Origin: Rhynchopus euleeides
Taxonomy: Eukaryota; Euglenozoa; Diplonemea; Diplonemida; Diplonemidae
NCBI GenBank assembly: GCA_963210315.1
Contig: OY723267.1
Location: 1,116,001 to 1,180,000 of the forward strand
Direction: 5' to 3'
Length of the DNA: 64,000 nt
In this document: piece after piece, positions 1 to 11,247 of the stretch
Layout: every line of letters begins with the position of its first letter
Numbering within the stretch: position 1 is the stretch's first letter
Position numbers and translations under genes: made by a program
The notes under the pieces: model-generated
Seen by the model: the letters and a program-made list of their open reading frames with translations, nothing else
Told to the model about the DNA's origin: nothing
The model's database searches: none

Positions 1-3000
1 GCAAAACGCCCTTGCAAGTCTGAATGGGCTGGGAAAAAGCGCCGGATGAACCAACAACTCGCGCAAGACACGCCAGACTGCAGCAGTGCACTCTCTTTGT
101 GACGGGTGGTGGCCGAGGTAATTCCATCTGGCCAACCCACCACCACAACATGAGCCCCACCCGCCACACAAATGATGTGCCTCACGAGAGATCTCGAAGA
201 AAATCCGACAATTCCACTTGCCACTGTCCAGAACCCTTTGGGACGGGGGCTGCGACAAGGAACCGGCATACTCCCTTAACGTGCGGTGAAAAGACCATCA
301 AAATAAAAAAAACAGGAATAAAAAAACACGAGAGCAAGTGGGAAACGGGGAGGAGCTGAAGGGGGGGGGGTGTGGGAGGATGTTGGGGGATAATGATATG
401 GATCTCTTTGCGTGGTTCCCTCCCACCTCGCCCTCGCCCCCACCCTCCCCTTCAACCCTCATCTGAAGGCGGAGGGGCGGGAGGTCGGTGAGGAGGAGAG
501 TGGGCGGGGGTGGGGGGGGGGGGGGTGAAAAAAAGCCAAGAACAACAACACTTTCATTCAATTCCGGGGGCTGGGAAGCATGAGGAGATCAGAGGGTGGG
601 GATGGGTGGGTTGGCTTTTTAAAACCTTTGACTCCCCGAGAAAACCTGAAGATCTCTCTGGTGGGGGTGGCGAGGGTTTATCGATTAAGCTGGAGGCGGG
701 GGGGGGGAGGGGGTGTGTGGGTTGAACCAGTGGGGCGGGTGTGAGTGCGTTGGATGTCTGTCGTAATATCCTGCCAGCTGCTAGGGGGACCCCCCCCCCC
801 CTTTACAATAAGGGCAGTGGGGGATGAAGTGATGTACTTCATCACTTGCGAAACTGGTTTGAGGGGGATTAGATTGTCAACCCCCCCCCCCCCAACCTCT
901 CTCCTGGGAAAACAGTCAATCTCATTGCAGTCCAGCTGACGCGCACCTGGGGCTCGTGACCTGCGCCGTAACTTTTTCCTTATTTTTGTGCTGTGAGGTG
1001 CGACACAGCCCCGAGACGCATCGGTCCTCGGAAGCTGCTTTTGTCCGCACGAGCAAGCCCCCTTTTGCGCGCCGATTGAAAAAAAGACGCGCGAATCGGG
1101 GAGGGGGGAAAAAATCATCATGGAACAAAAGACACGCCCAGGCCAACGAAGATTCGCCTTGCTTCAGCAAAAGTGGACTTGGGAGAGGATGTCATTCCTG
1201 GGCCGAGAGGTTGCTCAAAATACACAGCAGGGCCTCTGTCTGCTACCGCGGTTCCATCCAAGAAAGGTAGTGATTCCATTCGCTTCCTCCGCTGCCGAGA
1301 GCGAACATTGCATCTGCGAAACACTTCGAGGCGGCAAAGTCGGGGAAATTCAGTTGTGTTCTCCACACTGTCTCACCGCACCCAAAGGGATTGTATGCTG
1401 TTCTGAATGACAGCGGAACGGAGCTAAGATGGATAACACACACAGGCGAACAAAATACATAATCAGCAGAGCATAGTGATAAGGTCGTAGCAGGGCTACG
1501 GACAGAGAAAGGTGTGGGCCCTGGGGGGTAGGGTTGCAGTGTTATAGCGAAGGAGGCTTGAAACGTATTTTCAACAGTCTGGGGGTGTGCGGTATCCAAA
1601 ATGACATTCTTCCGAAAATATGAGGATGGCCGCAATAAAAACAAACATGGAGAGCGTGATGCAGCTGGTGACCGCGGTTCGGAGTGAACAGATTCTTCGA
1701 ACATCGTCAGAGAAGTAACGCCAACCAAGAAGATAGAAATCCACTGATCCAAGAGGAAAATGAAGGCTAATTGATGTACAGATTGTTTGTCGGCATGTAT
1801 TGACTAGCTTGACTCATGGGACAGGATAATCACAAGCTCAAATTGTGCAGAGTACACATTTCATTGATTGGAATTTGTTCTAAAATCGGGCGGATTGCCC
1901 TGTGCTTGCACTCCCCAGTACCCAGCGGAGACCTTTTTCTCTCTCTCCACTCTCAGGCATGGGGTGTAGGCCATGGGGCCACGGTAAATATACGTAACAA
2001 CGGTATCACAATCTCGGGAGACGGAGCGGGGGAGACTGGGGCACAAAAGTGACAAAGAACTCCACCCCCCTCCGCCTCCGGACAAAAAGGTCTCGATTCG
2101 GCATCGCTTAGCAAAGGACACCGGCATACGGGGGGAGGGGAGGGGCGATGTGGCTGTGATTATACAACCGCCGGGATGTGTCGGGAGGTGATAAGATAGG
2201 GCCACGCCACCACACCGCGTGACGACCTGTCGGAATACAGAATGAACGGATGAGATTTATTGCGGAGCTTGGACTGCGTATTGCTCCAACAAAAGTGTGT
2301 GAGAAAAGAAGCAAGGCGTGCCCCCCCTGATCAGAGGTGAACACACGCGCCACACACTTGTTCTTCCCACCTTTCCTCTGGACCTACATCTTTCTTTTCT
2401 AACCTCGGAACAGCAACACGACGAAAAACTCACTCAATAGGTGAGTGGGACGGGGGATGGTTTAACTATATTGCCTGGGAGGGAACGGCGACAGAGATCG
2501 GCGAGAGAGGGTGAGGGCAGAGGGTGAGTGAAGGGGAGAAAGCGTGATGTAACGGGGACGACACACAGGTGCATGAGCTCCGGAAAACGAAGGGTGGGTG
2601 TGAGGTAGGGGAGGGATCGCAGGCTGCAAAAAATATAAACCGGCAGGGGGCATGACCCTGGCGCAGCAAGTCACTGGGGTATACCCCAGACCTCACCTTC
2701 CCCCCACACACACCGGCCCATCTCCTTCGCTACACACACCCTATGCGTGTATCAATACCTGCTAGCATGCTCTTTTTTGGTTCACACCTTTCCATTTCTG
2801 ACTTGAAATAATACACAAGTTGGCCTATATTATTATTCCTGTGCCTCGCGAAATGGTCAGTGAAAACTGTGTGGGGGAGGGGGGGGGGGGGAAGATCAAC
2901 TGAAAGATAAGGCCTGCAGCAGAGTCGACGGGGACCAGACCAAAGAAACAATAGCTACACCACGGTTGAGGCAGTCACAGAGATGTCGATATTTTTCTGG

Positions 3001-3582
3001 TGTCAAAAATCAGCACAAGATCTTATGAGAGATAAGCCCTGCATAAGATCGAACTGTCCCAGTGACGCCCACACAGGGGTTTTTTTATGGTTTTCTTTAG
3101 TTTCAGTTCGGGTTCAGTCTCCGCCAGAGGACGCAGCAACGGGATGAGGCGAAGGGAAGGGGGGGTGGGGGAGGTGGGACGGGAGAGAATGATGCACCGG
3201 GAGGACACCAAGAGGTGCCCCTCCTCGGCACCCACCCCCAACCGCCACCACCACCACCGCCCCCCCCCCGCTTTCCACCCCACCCCCCTCCTCCTTCCTC
3301 TACTGATCGCATGTTTTCCGTTTTTTTCGCCGTCTCAAACGAGACGCGGTGCGACGAGAAAAATATCCCCCGCGGAAACCTCGGGCGGGGCCACAAGGAA
3401 CCCACGTGGGGGTGTTTTCTTCTGGATAATCTGAGTGCAGCAGTGCATCAGACGCGGGGGAAAAGGCTGGACGCCCCCCCCTCGCAAACGACACACATCA
3501 GCTGTGGCATGAGAGGTTTATGAAAAGACACGGATCACATTGGCAGGGTTGGTGGAGATGTGTTTGGCAGAGGGCGGCATCA
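1..3582. other. Intergenic / gene-free left end
   Basis: No gene is supported here. The open frames on both strands are short, mutually overlapping and show no recognisable domain. The sequence is punctuated by G or C homopolymers (for example near 361-370, 512-526, 791-800, 882-892 and 2880-2892) and by purine-rich stretches. The part next to position 3582 should contain the 3' untranslated region of the RRM gene that ends at 3583. The minus-strand frame 1752-1243 is open for 169 codons, but its composition does not look coding. Confidence 0.6.
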
Positions 3583-4236
3583 TCAGTGCTGCATGGGCAT
3601 AACCTGCGGGTACGACACTGTCGGGCACAGGCCCTGCGGCGTCACGATGTAGTTCACCACCGGGCGGAACTGCATCACCTGCGGCTGCACCTGGGGCTGC
3701 TGCATCACGAACACCGGCTGCTGCTGCTGCTGCTGCTGCGGCACGGCAAAAGCCTGCGGCATCATCTGCATGAGAGGAACAGCCGGCAGAGGCGTGGCGT
3801 CCACCAGGTCCGGCACCTCCGCGTCGAGGAGGTCAGGCGCGCCGTCGTTCTGCGCGCACTCAGAGTCGGAGTTTGCGGAGGACAGGCCGCAGGTGCCGGA
3901 GGACTCGTCGCTCTCCACCTCGAAGGAGCCGCCGATGTTCAGCATCTTCCCGTGTGTGAAGATCCCCACCTTCGCCAGCGTCACAGCCTTCCGTGCGAAC
4001 TCGGCAGATTCGAAGCGGGCAAAGCCGAAGCCCTTGTGGTGGCGCGTCGAGTGGTCGATCACAAAGCGCACCTTCTTCACGCCCCCAATCGCGTTCTGGA
4101 ACAGCGTGCGGAGGTCCGACTGCGTGGCCTCACGCGGAATGCCCCCGACGAAGACAACGTCGTCGCCAGCAGGGATCCCGCTGCGGCTCTTCGTCGCGCC
4201 ACGGCGTGCGCCCGATGCGGCCTGCTTGCGTGCCAT
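3583..4236 (-). CDS. Single-RRM RNA-binding protein
   Basis: A 217-aa protein starting at the ATG at 4236 (MARKQAASGARR). It carries one RNA recognition motif at about residues 25-105: RNP2-like VFVGGI and RNP1-like KGFGFARF are both clear, so single-stranded RNA binding is expected. The C-terminal half is low complexity and rich in Gln, Pro, Val and Met, with a run of seven Gln near residue 165, typical of hnRNP/DAZ/Musashi-like proteins. The exact orthologue cannot be told from one RRM. The frame stays open upstream of 4236, but that extension reads as Pro/Thr-rich untranslated sequence with a C-run. This is the last gene of the minus-strand series in the window. Confidence 0.85.
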   Translation of the reverse strand: MARKQAASGARRGATKSRSGIPAGDDVVFVGGIPREATQSDLRTLFQNAIGGVKKVRFVIDHSTRHHKGFGFARFESAEFARKAVTLAKVGIFTHGKMLNIGGSFEVESDESSGTCGLSSANSDSECAQNDGAPDLLDAEVPDLVDATPLPAVPLMQMMPQAFAVPQQQQQQQPVFVMQQPQVQPQVMQFRPVVNYIVTPQGLCPTVSYPQVMPMQH

Positions 4237-4663
4237 AGTAACGGAGGGTGTTGGCGGGGAAGGAGAGGGCAACGGGGCTATCGGGTAAGGGTGTCTCTTG
4301 CAAACTCTCGGGCGCAGGGAGTTGCACAAAGTGAGACGGAGTGGGTGGGATGCGGGGGTTTGCTCTCGTGTGTTGGTGTAGTTTTGGTGCTGCCGGGGGG
4401 GGGGGGGTGTGTGGGGTGTGTGGGTGATGTGCAGTGCACGCATTGAATCAAAGGCCACACTTTTCAAAGACCAACCACAACCTCCACAGGGGGGCGGGGT
4501 GACGGGCCCCAAAAACCCCCCCCCCCCCGCTCCGGGGATTCGGTATATTTTCATCATCTCAATCTTCCCTTTTTTTTGGGGACGTCTACAATTTCTCTGG
4601 TGCAAATACAATTTTATTGGTACAACAAGGCAAGACGCAGCTCAGGCTAGAAAACACTTTGCA
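4237..4663. other. Intergenic spacer between the RRM gene and the 859-aa gene
   Basis: About 430 bases, pyrimidine-rich on the minus strand just upstream of the RRM start, with a C-run at 4508-4519 and a G-run at 4394-4405. It should hold the 3' UTR of the upstream gene and the RNA-processing signals for the RRM gene. No coding potential is supported. Confidence 0.5.
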
Positions 4664-7243
4664 TCACCCCTGCCGATCCGCAGTAAGCAGACGCCGCGGG
4701 AGCTGCGGGGCGCCTGGCTGGGAGTCATGGATGACATGCGGCTTCCGCTTCAACCTTGGCGGAGAGTGGTTGAGCGGCCGCAACGACTGCCGCAACGCCA
4801 CCTGATACTTCGACAGCCGCGCCTCGTCGGGGATCGGCAGCAGCGGCGACCCTATGGGTGCGTGCTGCGCCCCACCACCACCACCACCACCACCGCCACC
4901 GCCACTCTCATCCCACTGCCCACCAGGCACCACCTCGGCATGCTTGGGTGACCCTGGGGACGGAGGCTCCTCCACAAACACACCGGGATCTGTGTGCAGC
5001 AGCATGTCCAGCTTCTTACACACTGTATCCAGCCCAATCCGCTGCCGCTCCTGCTCATCCAGCAGGGAGGAAAGGTATGCAGAGGACTGGGGCCTGTCCA
5101 GGGCACCGCCGCCTCCCAGCCTGGCATCGGGATCCATGTCGCTGCCGGTGGAGTCGTTGAGGTCGCCGAAGGCATCTCTTGTCATGTCGTACCGCTCCTC
5201 GGCAGCGATGGTGCGGAGATTCAGCTGGCTGCGCCTGTCGCCTTTGGGTGTGGGGGTTACCTTCGCAACGCGCTGCAGCTTCGAATCGTAGTCCTGCACC
5301 GCCCCATCGATGTGGATCAGCGCGGCAGCCGAACGCAGCATCTCGGCAATCGCCCTCCGCGACGCGGCACCTCCACCCCCGGGGCGATACGTCGCCTCAC
5401 TATACTTCCTCGCCAGGTCGACAGCCGCCCCATCCACGTCATCCCGCGACATATCCGCCATAGGACTCCTGCTCCCATCCGGCTGTGCCTCCGGAGGAAG
5501 CTCCGCCCGACTCCATATCGCCGTCGCAGGGTTTGTGATAGGTATGGGCGAGACATAATTCCCCGGGCGCACCCCCGCGGTGCTTGCCCCGTCAGGCCCC
5601 CTCTCGATGATGGAGTCGGGGTGGTCATTCAACCTCTGGGAGATCAGCGTTGGGGGGGAGACCGCGTCGGCATAACGCAGCTGCGGCGTGTCCACCAGCA
5701 GGTCCCTCTCCCTGTCATGCATAACACGAACCGCCTGCTGGAGTGTCTGCGTGTCATACGGCACAGGCGATGCCGCCGCCGCAAGCTCTATGAGATTCGG
5801 GTCGAGCCCCTCCAGCCCATCCTCATCTCCCGGCCCCCCTGCAGGGATGTGCCTCCCAGCGCCGTACCTCCCGACGGGAGACCCGCTGCCAACCTTCGCG
5901 ACGGATGTTGGCTGGAAGTGGGGCGACTGGTGCTCCGAAATGGCAGGAGCACCCCTCTTCACCCCAGCATTGTCGACAAACCTGTTGAGGTCCGAATGCC
6001 GCTGGTGCGGCGGGAGAGGCGGAGGGGGGCCCTTTGGGAGGGGGGGCCCGGAGGAGGCGGTTGCGGCGCTTCCGCCACCGCCGCCACCACCTCCACCCCC
6101 TCCCCAGCGCTTTGTGTCGGAAGCAGAGGTCTGAGTGTCGCGGGTCACCTTGCGCGGAGCCGCGCCGTGCCGCTTGTTGAACCTGCGCATATCCTCCGAC
6201 CCCCCAGCCCCAACCAGCATCGGCGCGGAGGACGCCAGCACATCGAACAGCCCGATATCCCCCCTATCCGCTGTGTTCAGCGCATACGCCGACACGGTGT
6301 CGTGGTACGACACCGCCCCCCCCTTTTGCGTCGCGGCCCGCCTGGAGTTGGGGCTCTCCAAGCCCCACCCGGTGCCCTCCCCCGGGAAATGCACCGAAGC
6401 ACGCCCTCTTGAGCTCCTCCTGCCCCCAGCGGCAGTGGGGCTCGGGGCAGGGGAAGCCGCTGTGGTGACGGAGGAGAGCCTGCTCTCTCCGGCAGTTGGT
6501 GTGGAGTCACCTCCGCCGACACCACCTCCGCCGCCGCCGCCGCCGCCTGCGGCGGCGGCTGCGGCCTGTGCGGTGAGGAAGGCCTTGTCGCGCAGTTCGT
6601 CCACCATTTTGGAGCGGGATGGATGCAGCTTCCGCCAGATCCCCTCAAACCCAGGAAGCATCACCAGGTTGCGCCAGGGGATTCTGTCGACCTGGCATGA
6701 CGTGCCTGCCTCCCAGTTGGTGGGGCGGTTGAGGCGGAGCACCTCGCGCACCGTCTCCCTCGCCGCCATCGAATGCTTTGTGTTGAGCCAATTCACATCG
6801 CGGTGGACAGTCGCATCCGGCGCAAGCACCGACAGCACATAGAGGAGATACTCTGCAGAGAGCACATCGGACACCTTGTTGTTGGTTGTGATGCGTATCA
6901 TGAGGTCGTATTCATCGGGGATGCTGAAGGCGATGATGCTGCCGCAGGCGTATATCTCCTTCAGGCTAGAGAGTCTCATGCAGCGGAGCACCTCGGCCCT
7001 GGGGAGCATGACGAATATGTCTGACTTTGCAACCACCAGGACCCTGCGCTGCTCCGTCAGGTTCTTGTTGTATTTAAAGCATTCTGCGAAGAAGTAAACC
7101 CGCCCCAGCCCAAAGTCGCTTTCGAAGAGCTTCTGGAACTCCAGGTGGCTGCTCTGGGGAAGTGACGAATAGTCGGCCAACGCGAGCCCGGTGCTTGGGT
7201 CGATAACCTCCGTCGGAGGTCTCAACTCGGCTCGCCGTGCCAT
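4664..7243 (-). CDS. Large protein with PH/TH1-like N-terminus and disordered tail, function unknown
   Basis: An 859-aa uninterrupted frame from the ATG at 7243 (MARRAELRPP). Residues about 45-150 form an ordered, beta-rich block (RVYFFAECFKYNK, RRVLVVAKSDIFVML, SIIAFSIPDEYDLMIRI) whose pattern recalls lipid-binding PH or myosin TH1-like folds. That is a weak fold impression, not a family match. From about residue 230 onward the protein is low complexity: an Ala/Gly run, several poly-Gly tracts of 8-12, and Pro/Ser/Arg-rich segments, with short conserved-looking stretches between them. No catalytic motif was found. On the minus strand a C/T-rich tract followed by CCAG lies about 70 bases before the ATG. 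I do not recognise the family. Confidence 0.75.
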   Translation of the reverse strand: MARRAELRPPTEVIDPSTGLALADYSSLPQSSHLEFQKLFESDFGLGRVYFFAECFKYNKNLTEQRRVLVVAKSDIFVMLPRAEVLRCMRLSSLKEIYACGSIIAFSIPDEYDLMIRITTNNKVSDVLSAEYLLYVLSVLAPDATVHRDVNWLNTKHSMAARETVREVLRLNRPTNWEAGTSCQVDRIPWRNLVMLPGFEGIWRKLHPSRSKMVDELRDKAFLTAQAAAAAAGGGGGGGGGVGGGDSTPTAGESRLSSVTTAASPAPSPTAAGGRRSSRGRASVHFPGEGTGWGLESPNSRRAATQKGGAVSYHDTVSAYALNTADRGDIGLFDVLASSAPMLVGAGGSEDMRRFNKRHGAAPRKVTRDTQTSASDTKRWGGGGGGGGGGGSAATASSGPPLPKGPPPPLPPHQRHSDLNRFVDNAGVKRGAPAISEHQSPHFQPTSVAKVGSGSPVGRYGAGRHIPAGGPGDEDGLEGLDPNLIELAAAASPVPYDTQTLQQAVRVMHDRERDLLVDTPQLRYADAVSPPTLISQRLNDHPDSIIERGPDGASTAGVRPGNYVSPIPITNPATAIWSRAELPPEAQPDGSRSPMADMSRDDVDGAAVDLARKYSEATYRPGGGGAASRRAIAEMLRSAAALIHIDGAVQDYDSKLQRVAKVTPTPKGDRRSQLNLRTIAAEERYDMTRDAFGDLNDSTGSDMDPDARLGGGGALDRPQSSAYLSSLLDEQERQRIGLDTVCKKLDMLLHTDPGVFVEEPPSPGSPKHAEVVPGGQWDESGGGGGGGGGGGAQHAPIGSPLLPIPDEARLSKYQVALRQSLRPLNHSPPRLKRKPHVIHDSQPGAPQLPRRLLTADRQG

Positions 7244-7650
7244 TAGCCCAGCCTTTGAGGGCCAACAACCTGCGAGCAGGAGGAGGTGGCTGTGGCGGTG
7301 GCATTGTGGTTCAGACTGGCAACGAGGTGGGGGAGGAGGGAGGAGGGGGGTGGTGGGGAGTGCGGCTTCTGCGTCCCATTTTGTTGAGATCCCTGTTCAG
7401 GGCCCTCCCTCTGGGGTCACAAACATGCAACGTTCTTTTTTTCCCCCTTCGCGTTTCCTTGCAACCCTTGTTTTTTCGAGTCAAACCAACAACTCTACAA
7501 GGAAACAACGGCAAACAAGAAACATATCACACTCAAAACACCCCCCGCCACTCATCAACTCACCCACTGCACTGCATCTTCCTCTGTCAAGAGGCAGACG
7601 CTTTGAACTCACTCCCGCACACCCCCACACCTCCCAACTCCCACGGTATG
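7244..7650. other. Intergenic spacer with pyrimidine tract
   Basis: About 400 bases. On the minus strand it contains a long CT-rich tract (complement of about 7320-7365) that ends in CCAG about 70 bases before the ATG at 7243, a possible trans-splice acceptor. The remainder is AT-richer sequence expected to be the 3' UTR of the gene ending at 7651. Confidence 0.45.
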
Positions 7651-10600
7651 TCAACACCGTGGCACCTTGCTGACACCGAGTGCAACCCCTTCCGGGCTTC
7701 GCGCAAGGCGCGCGAAATCAAAGCCCTCATATTGGGTAATCGCAAGCCGTGTGCCCGACTCGTCCCGCAAGAGGGCCTCCTCTATCTTCTCGCTGGACAG
7801 CAGCCCGGGTGAGGTGAAGAGGTCCTCTGCAAACCACCTGTCTGCGTCCTCCGCCTGGCGGATGTCGCCACGGCCATTCGCCTCCCCCCTCTCGAGAAGC
7901 GTCACCGCGTCCGTCAGATGCTCCAGCAGCTGCTGCTCTGTGTTGGAGGCAAACTTTTGGATAGCACCGTCCACCCCAGCCTGCCCCTCTGCAGCCTCAC
8001 GACCCAACGCCTCGCGCAGCACCCCCTCGCTGTCCTGCAGGCCTGCAATCTCCGCAGTGTACGCCTCGTCCACTACAGCATGCCACTGCTCCACAACCAC
8101 CCCGAAGTGATGTGCCTCTGAGTCAGCCAGAATGTCCCTCCTGTCGCTCTCCCTGTTAATAAACACACGCACCTGCACGTGGTGGGGCACCTTGTTGCCC
8201 TGCCGCCTCTCCGGGTCTGACAGGTCGTCTTCTGGCTGCGGGGGTGGCGGCGGCAGCAGGACCTCCTGCCTCACCCTGTCTGCAGCGGCGATGGCAAGGC
8301 AACCCTCTGTGTGGGATCCCATCAGCTCGCGCCGCTGCGCCCGCTCGGCGTCGGAGGTGCCCTGGCGCGCCTGCACCTCGGAACGGAGGCAGGCCTTGAG
8401 GGCGGAGTGGAGGTAGGTGGCGACCAGGCAGGCCCGCTCGTTGGCTTCGGAGAACAACATGTCGTCGCGGTTGTCAGCCTCCTCAGAGCAGGTGGCGGTG
8501 TGCCTGCCCTGGAAGAGCAAGGCGGTGCTGGCGTCCCGTGAGGCGGAGAGGAGGCGCTGTGCGGTGGCACAGCCCTCGCTGTCGAGGGCGAGGCGTGCGG
8601 CTGACTCTGCAGTGGCGAGAGACCCGATGGCGCCCTGCTGCTGCAGGCGGCGTAGGTCGTGGAGTGTGTCGGCAGAGGTGGACCCGTGTTGGCGGAGCAG
8701 CTGGGAGCGTTGGTGTGTCTCTTCCGCGCAGCAGCCGGAGAGCAGGAGGGTGTGGTGCAGCAGGGCCTCGTGGCTGCAGAGGCAGCACAGCGAGAGGATG
8801 GTGGCGGCGTGTTCCCGCAGCAGGGCCTGCTGTGTCTGTTCGGCGGCGTAGAGGAGGCTGTCGATCTGTGTGGCGATGCGTTCGGCGTGGGGGTCGCGCG
8901 GCGGGGCGAGTTCAGGCGAGTGGCACAGCCGCACGGAGGCGGCGTCGTTCGTCAGCGGCGACTGTGGGGGGTACCGGTAGTTGATTTTGGGCTGTGATGG
9001 GGGCTGTGGGAGGCACCACTGCTGGGGTGGCCTCGCGAGGTGCTGGCGTGCCTGGGCGTTGCGCTTGTGCTGCAGGCGGAGGCGGACCGATTCCCTCTGC
9101 TGCTCGTCGCCGAAGTAGAAGTGCTGCTGGTGCGGCGCAGCCCGCTCCCACGACGCTGCGATGGCACAGGGGTCGGTGGGCCCAGGCGGGCATGTGTCGT
9201 TCAGCCCACGCTTCAGCGAGGCAAGTGGGCTGAAGCGGGGCACAGGGGCAGTATGTGCCACCACCCCCATCCCCATCCCCACCCTGACGAGGGATGACCT
9301 CACCCGCGAACTGGCGCTTCTGGCTGTCAGGCTGCGTTCTTCAGGGCTGGGTTTGGCACGATTATGCGCACCGGTGCGTTGTGTGCGGCATGTATGGGGT
9401 CTCTGGGGCTTCCACGTCGGCTGCATGGACGGCTGCACGAACAGGGACGCGCCTGCAGGTGTGTCGGTTGCTTGTGACTGTGCGTAGTTCAGCTTGCTGT
9501 TCCCTTGCAGAGAGGCAGGCGTTTCTGAGTAGTAGCTGTCGTTCTCTGAAGAGGTGTCCATGGTAGTGATGGACTCAACCCTGCCCCGCCTGTTGCTCTG
9601 CAGATACATCTCCCGCTCCCTCTCGATAGAGGAGCACCGACGCTCACTCCCATCGTAGTCGTCGTCATCTTCGTCGTAGTCGATCGACTCCTCATCCACA
9701 GCCCCTCCCCGCTGCTTGCGTTTGTACTGCTCCACCTCCGGCACCTCGTCACCATGGCGGTACCCTTGGAAGGGAAACTCGCACAACGAGCGCCTCACTG
9801 AGAAGGTGACAGGTTCGCCATAGAAAGACGACGCCTTCTGTGGCTGCGTGAAGTCCACCGACATTGACCCTGCAAATTCGGTCCCAGAATTCCCAAAGTG
9901 GATCGGAGACCCCAGCAGCGAATGGCTGTCCATGCCGTGGGGCCACCTTCCGGACATCGTGGTGGGCGATCCTCCAGCAACCGATCCATCGGCAATGATC
10001 TGCGGCTGCGACTGCGACAACAGCGGCGACTGCGGCGGCTGCACCACCCGCCCATACAGATGCGCCACCTGGTAGGACGAACACATCAGGGGCCCCATCC
10101 CGCTGGGGGGCACCTGCTGCTGCACCAAGGCACTGTTCGAGCTCAGCAGGGACGCGAGCGCCATCGAACGGTTCATCGGCACAGAACGGGACGTCCCCCC
10201 TGTCCCACCCAGCTGTGCGACGGGTGACCCCGAACGAGACGTCTCACCCGCGAGTGATGCTCTGTGTTTGGTCTTCTTCCACCAGTCTGCTATGGTGTTG
10301 GCAGAGCACATCGCCTTCGGCGACGAGCAGGCGAGGCGTGTCATCCGAAACTGCGTAAATATGATGTCATACGCGAGCGATACATCCCGCAGTATCACAG
10401 CACGCCTGTGCCGCTCATTCTGGCGGAGATCCTCTATGAGCCGCCTCACGGTGAACTGCTGCACAATCCACTGCCACTGCCTGTGGTACCGCCCGCGCTC
10501 CTCCTCCTCCGCATCACTCAGGGCACCGCGCTGCCTCATATACTCAACCTCCATCGCCACAGACTGATAAGTCTGCCCACGCAGGTGGTCCTCCTCGGTT

Positions 10601-11247
10601 GCAATCTCCAGCTCACGCGCAGCTTCGGAACAAAGGGACCTGACACGAAGCACCTTATGCTGCGCCATCTTATAGCGCAGGGTAAACAGCGCCCCGCGCA
10701 GCGCCTTGCGGCCGACCCTCCCTGCCTTCAGGTCACGCCACCACTGCTGCAGGCACTGGATACGCTCCAGCTGATGCCTGTTGAAGCGGCTCTCCGTGAC
10801 ACGACGCACGAGGCTGCGGCTCTCAATATCCTCCACCTCCCCGAAGCGGGCATACAGGAGGCGCCTCTCGCGACTCTCCGCCTCGACAGTGCACTCCCAT
10901 GCCTTTTTGAACCCGCGGAGCACGTGTCGCTGCTGCGACACAGACCGCAGGTGCACTGTGCGTGGGTCGTCGAGGTCGACGCTATCCATCAGGGCCTTTG
11001 TGGCTGCTGCCGGCAGCTCAAAGAGCGACGAGTCCCGCCGCAGCGCCGCCTTCACCGGGCGCTGCACGGGTTGCGCGCGGGGGGGCGCAGCGGCGGAGCC
11101 AGCTGCAGCCCCAGCAGACTTCGCCGCCTTGCTGCCAGGAGGCCCTGCGGTGAGGGGGCGCTGCTTCCCCAGCATCGGAAGCACCGGCGAGGAGGCTGCC
11201 TGGGGCCACGCCATCACACCCGACCCCAGCTCCGGCACCGCCACCAT
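7651..11247 (-). CDS. 1198-aa helical protein of unknown function
   Basis: One continuous frame from the ATG at 11247 to a TGA at 7651, with no intron needed. The N-terminal 60 residues are Ala/Pro-rich. Residues about 75-330 are strongly charged and helical (for example RRLLYARFGEVEDIESRSLV and QCLQQWWRDLKAGRVGRKAL), like a coiled-coil or helical-bundle scaffold. The middle, about 330-760, is Ser/Gly/Gln-rich and contains an acidic DYDEDDDDYD-type stretch. The last 350 residues are again helical and rich in Ala, Glu, Arg and Gln. No enzymatic motif or membrane segment was found. A large structural (cytoskeletal or flagellar) protein would fit but is only inferred. Coding status is supported by length and by consistent codon use. 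Confidence 0.75.
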   Translation of the reverse strand: MVAVPELGSGVMAWPQAASSPVLPMLGKQRPLTAGPPGSKAAKSAGAAAGSAAAPPRAQPVQRPVKAALRRDSSLFELPAAATKALMDSVDLDDPRTVHLRSVSQQRHVLRGFKKAWECTVEAESRERRLLYARFGEVEDIESRSLVRRVTESRFNRHQLERIQCLQQWWRDLKAGRVGRKALRGALFTLRYKMAQHKVLRVRSLCSEAARELEIATEEDHLRGQTYQSVAMEVEYMRQRGALSDAEEEERGRYHRQWQWIVQQFTVRRLIEDLRQNERHRRAVILRDVSLAYDIIFTQFRMTRLACSSPKAMCSANTIADWWKKTKHRASLAGETSRSGSPVAQLGGTGGTSRSVPMNRSMALASLLSSNSALVQQQVPPSGMGPLMCSSYQVAHLYGRVVQPPQSPLLSQSQPQIIADGSVAGGSPTTMSGRWPHGMDSHSLLGSPIHFGNSGTEFAGSMSVDFTQPQKASSFYGEPVTFSVRRSLCEFPFQGYRHGDEVPEVEQYKRKQRGGAVDEESIDYDEDDDDYDGSERRCSSIEREREMYLQSNRRGRVESITTMDTSSENDSYYSETPASLQGNSKLNYAQSQATDTPAGASLFVQPSMQPTWKPQRPHTCRTQRTGAHNRAKPSPEERSLTARSASSRVRSSLVRVGMGMGVVAHTAPVPRFSPLASLKRGLNDTCPPGPTDPCAIAASWERAAPHQQHFYFGDEQQRESVRLRLQHKRNAQARQHLARPPQQWCLPQPPSQPKINYRYPPQSPLTNDAASVRLCHSPELAPPRDPHAERIATQIDSLLYAAEQTQQALLREHAATILSLCCLCSHEALLHHTLLLSGCCAEETHQRSQLLRQHGSTSADTLHDLRRLQQQGAIGSLATAESAARLALDSEGCATAQRLLSASRDASTALLFQGRHTATCSEEADNRDDMLFSEANERACLVATYLHSALKACLRSEVQARQGTSDAERAQRRELMGSHTEGCLAIAAADRVRQEVLLPPPPPQPEDDLSDPERRQGNKVPHHVQVRVFINRESDRRDILADSEAHHFGVVVEQWHAVVDEAYTAEIAGLQDSEGVLREALGREAAEGQAGVDGAIQKFASNTEQQLLEHLTDAVTLLERGEANGRGDIRQAEDADRWFAEDLFTSPGLLSSEKIEEALLRDESGTRLAITQYEGFDFARLARSPEGVALGVSKVPRC

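Noticed and set aside
1243-1752. Minus-strand open frame of 169 codons
   Set aside because: In the transcribed orientation, but no recognisable domain and no acceptor with clear coding-like composition; could be chance.
4994-6412. Plus-strand open frame of 472 codons
   Set aside because: Antisense to the 859-aa minus-strand gene; Arg/Pro-rich composition and no domain, as expected for the complement of a GC-rich exon.
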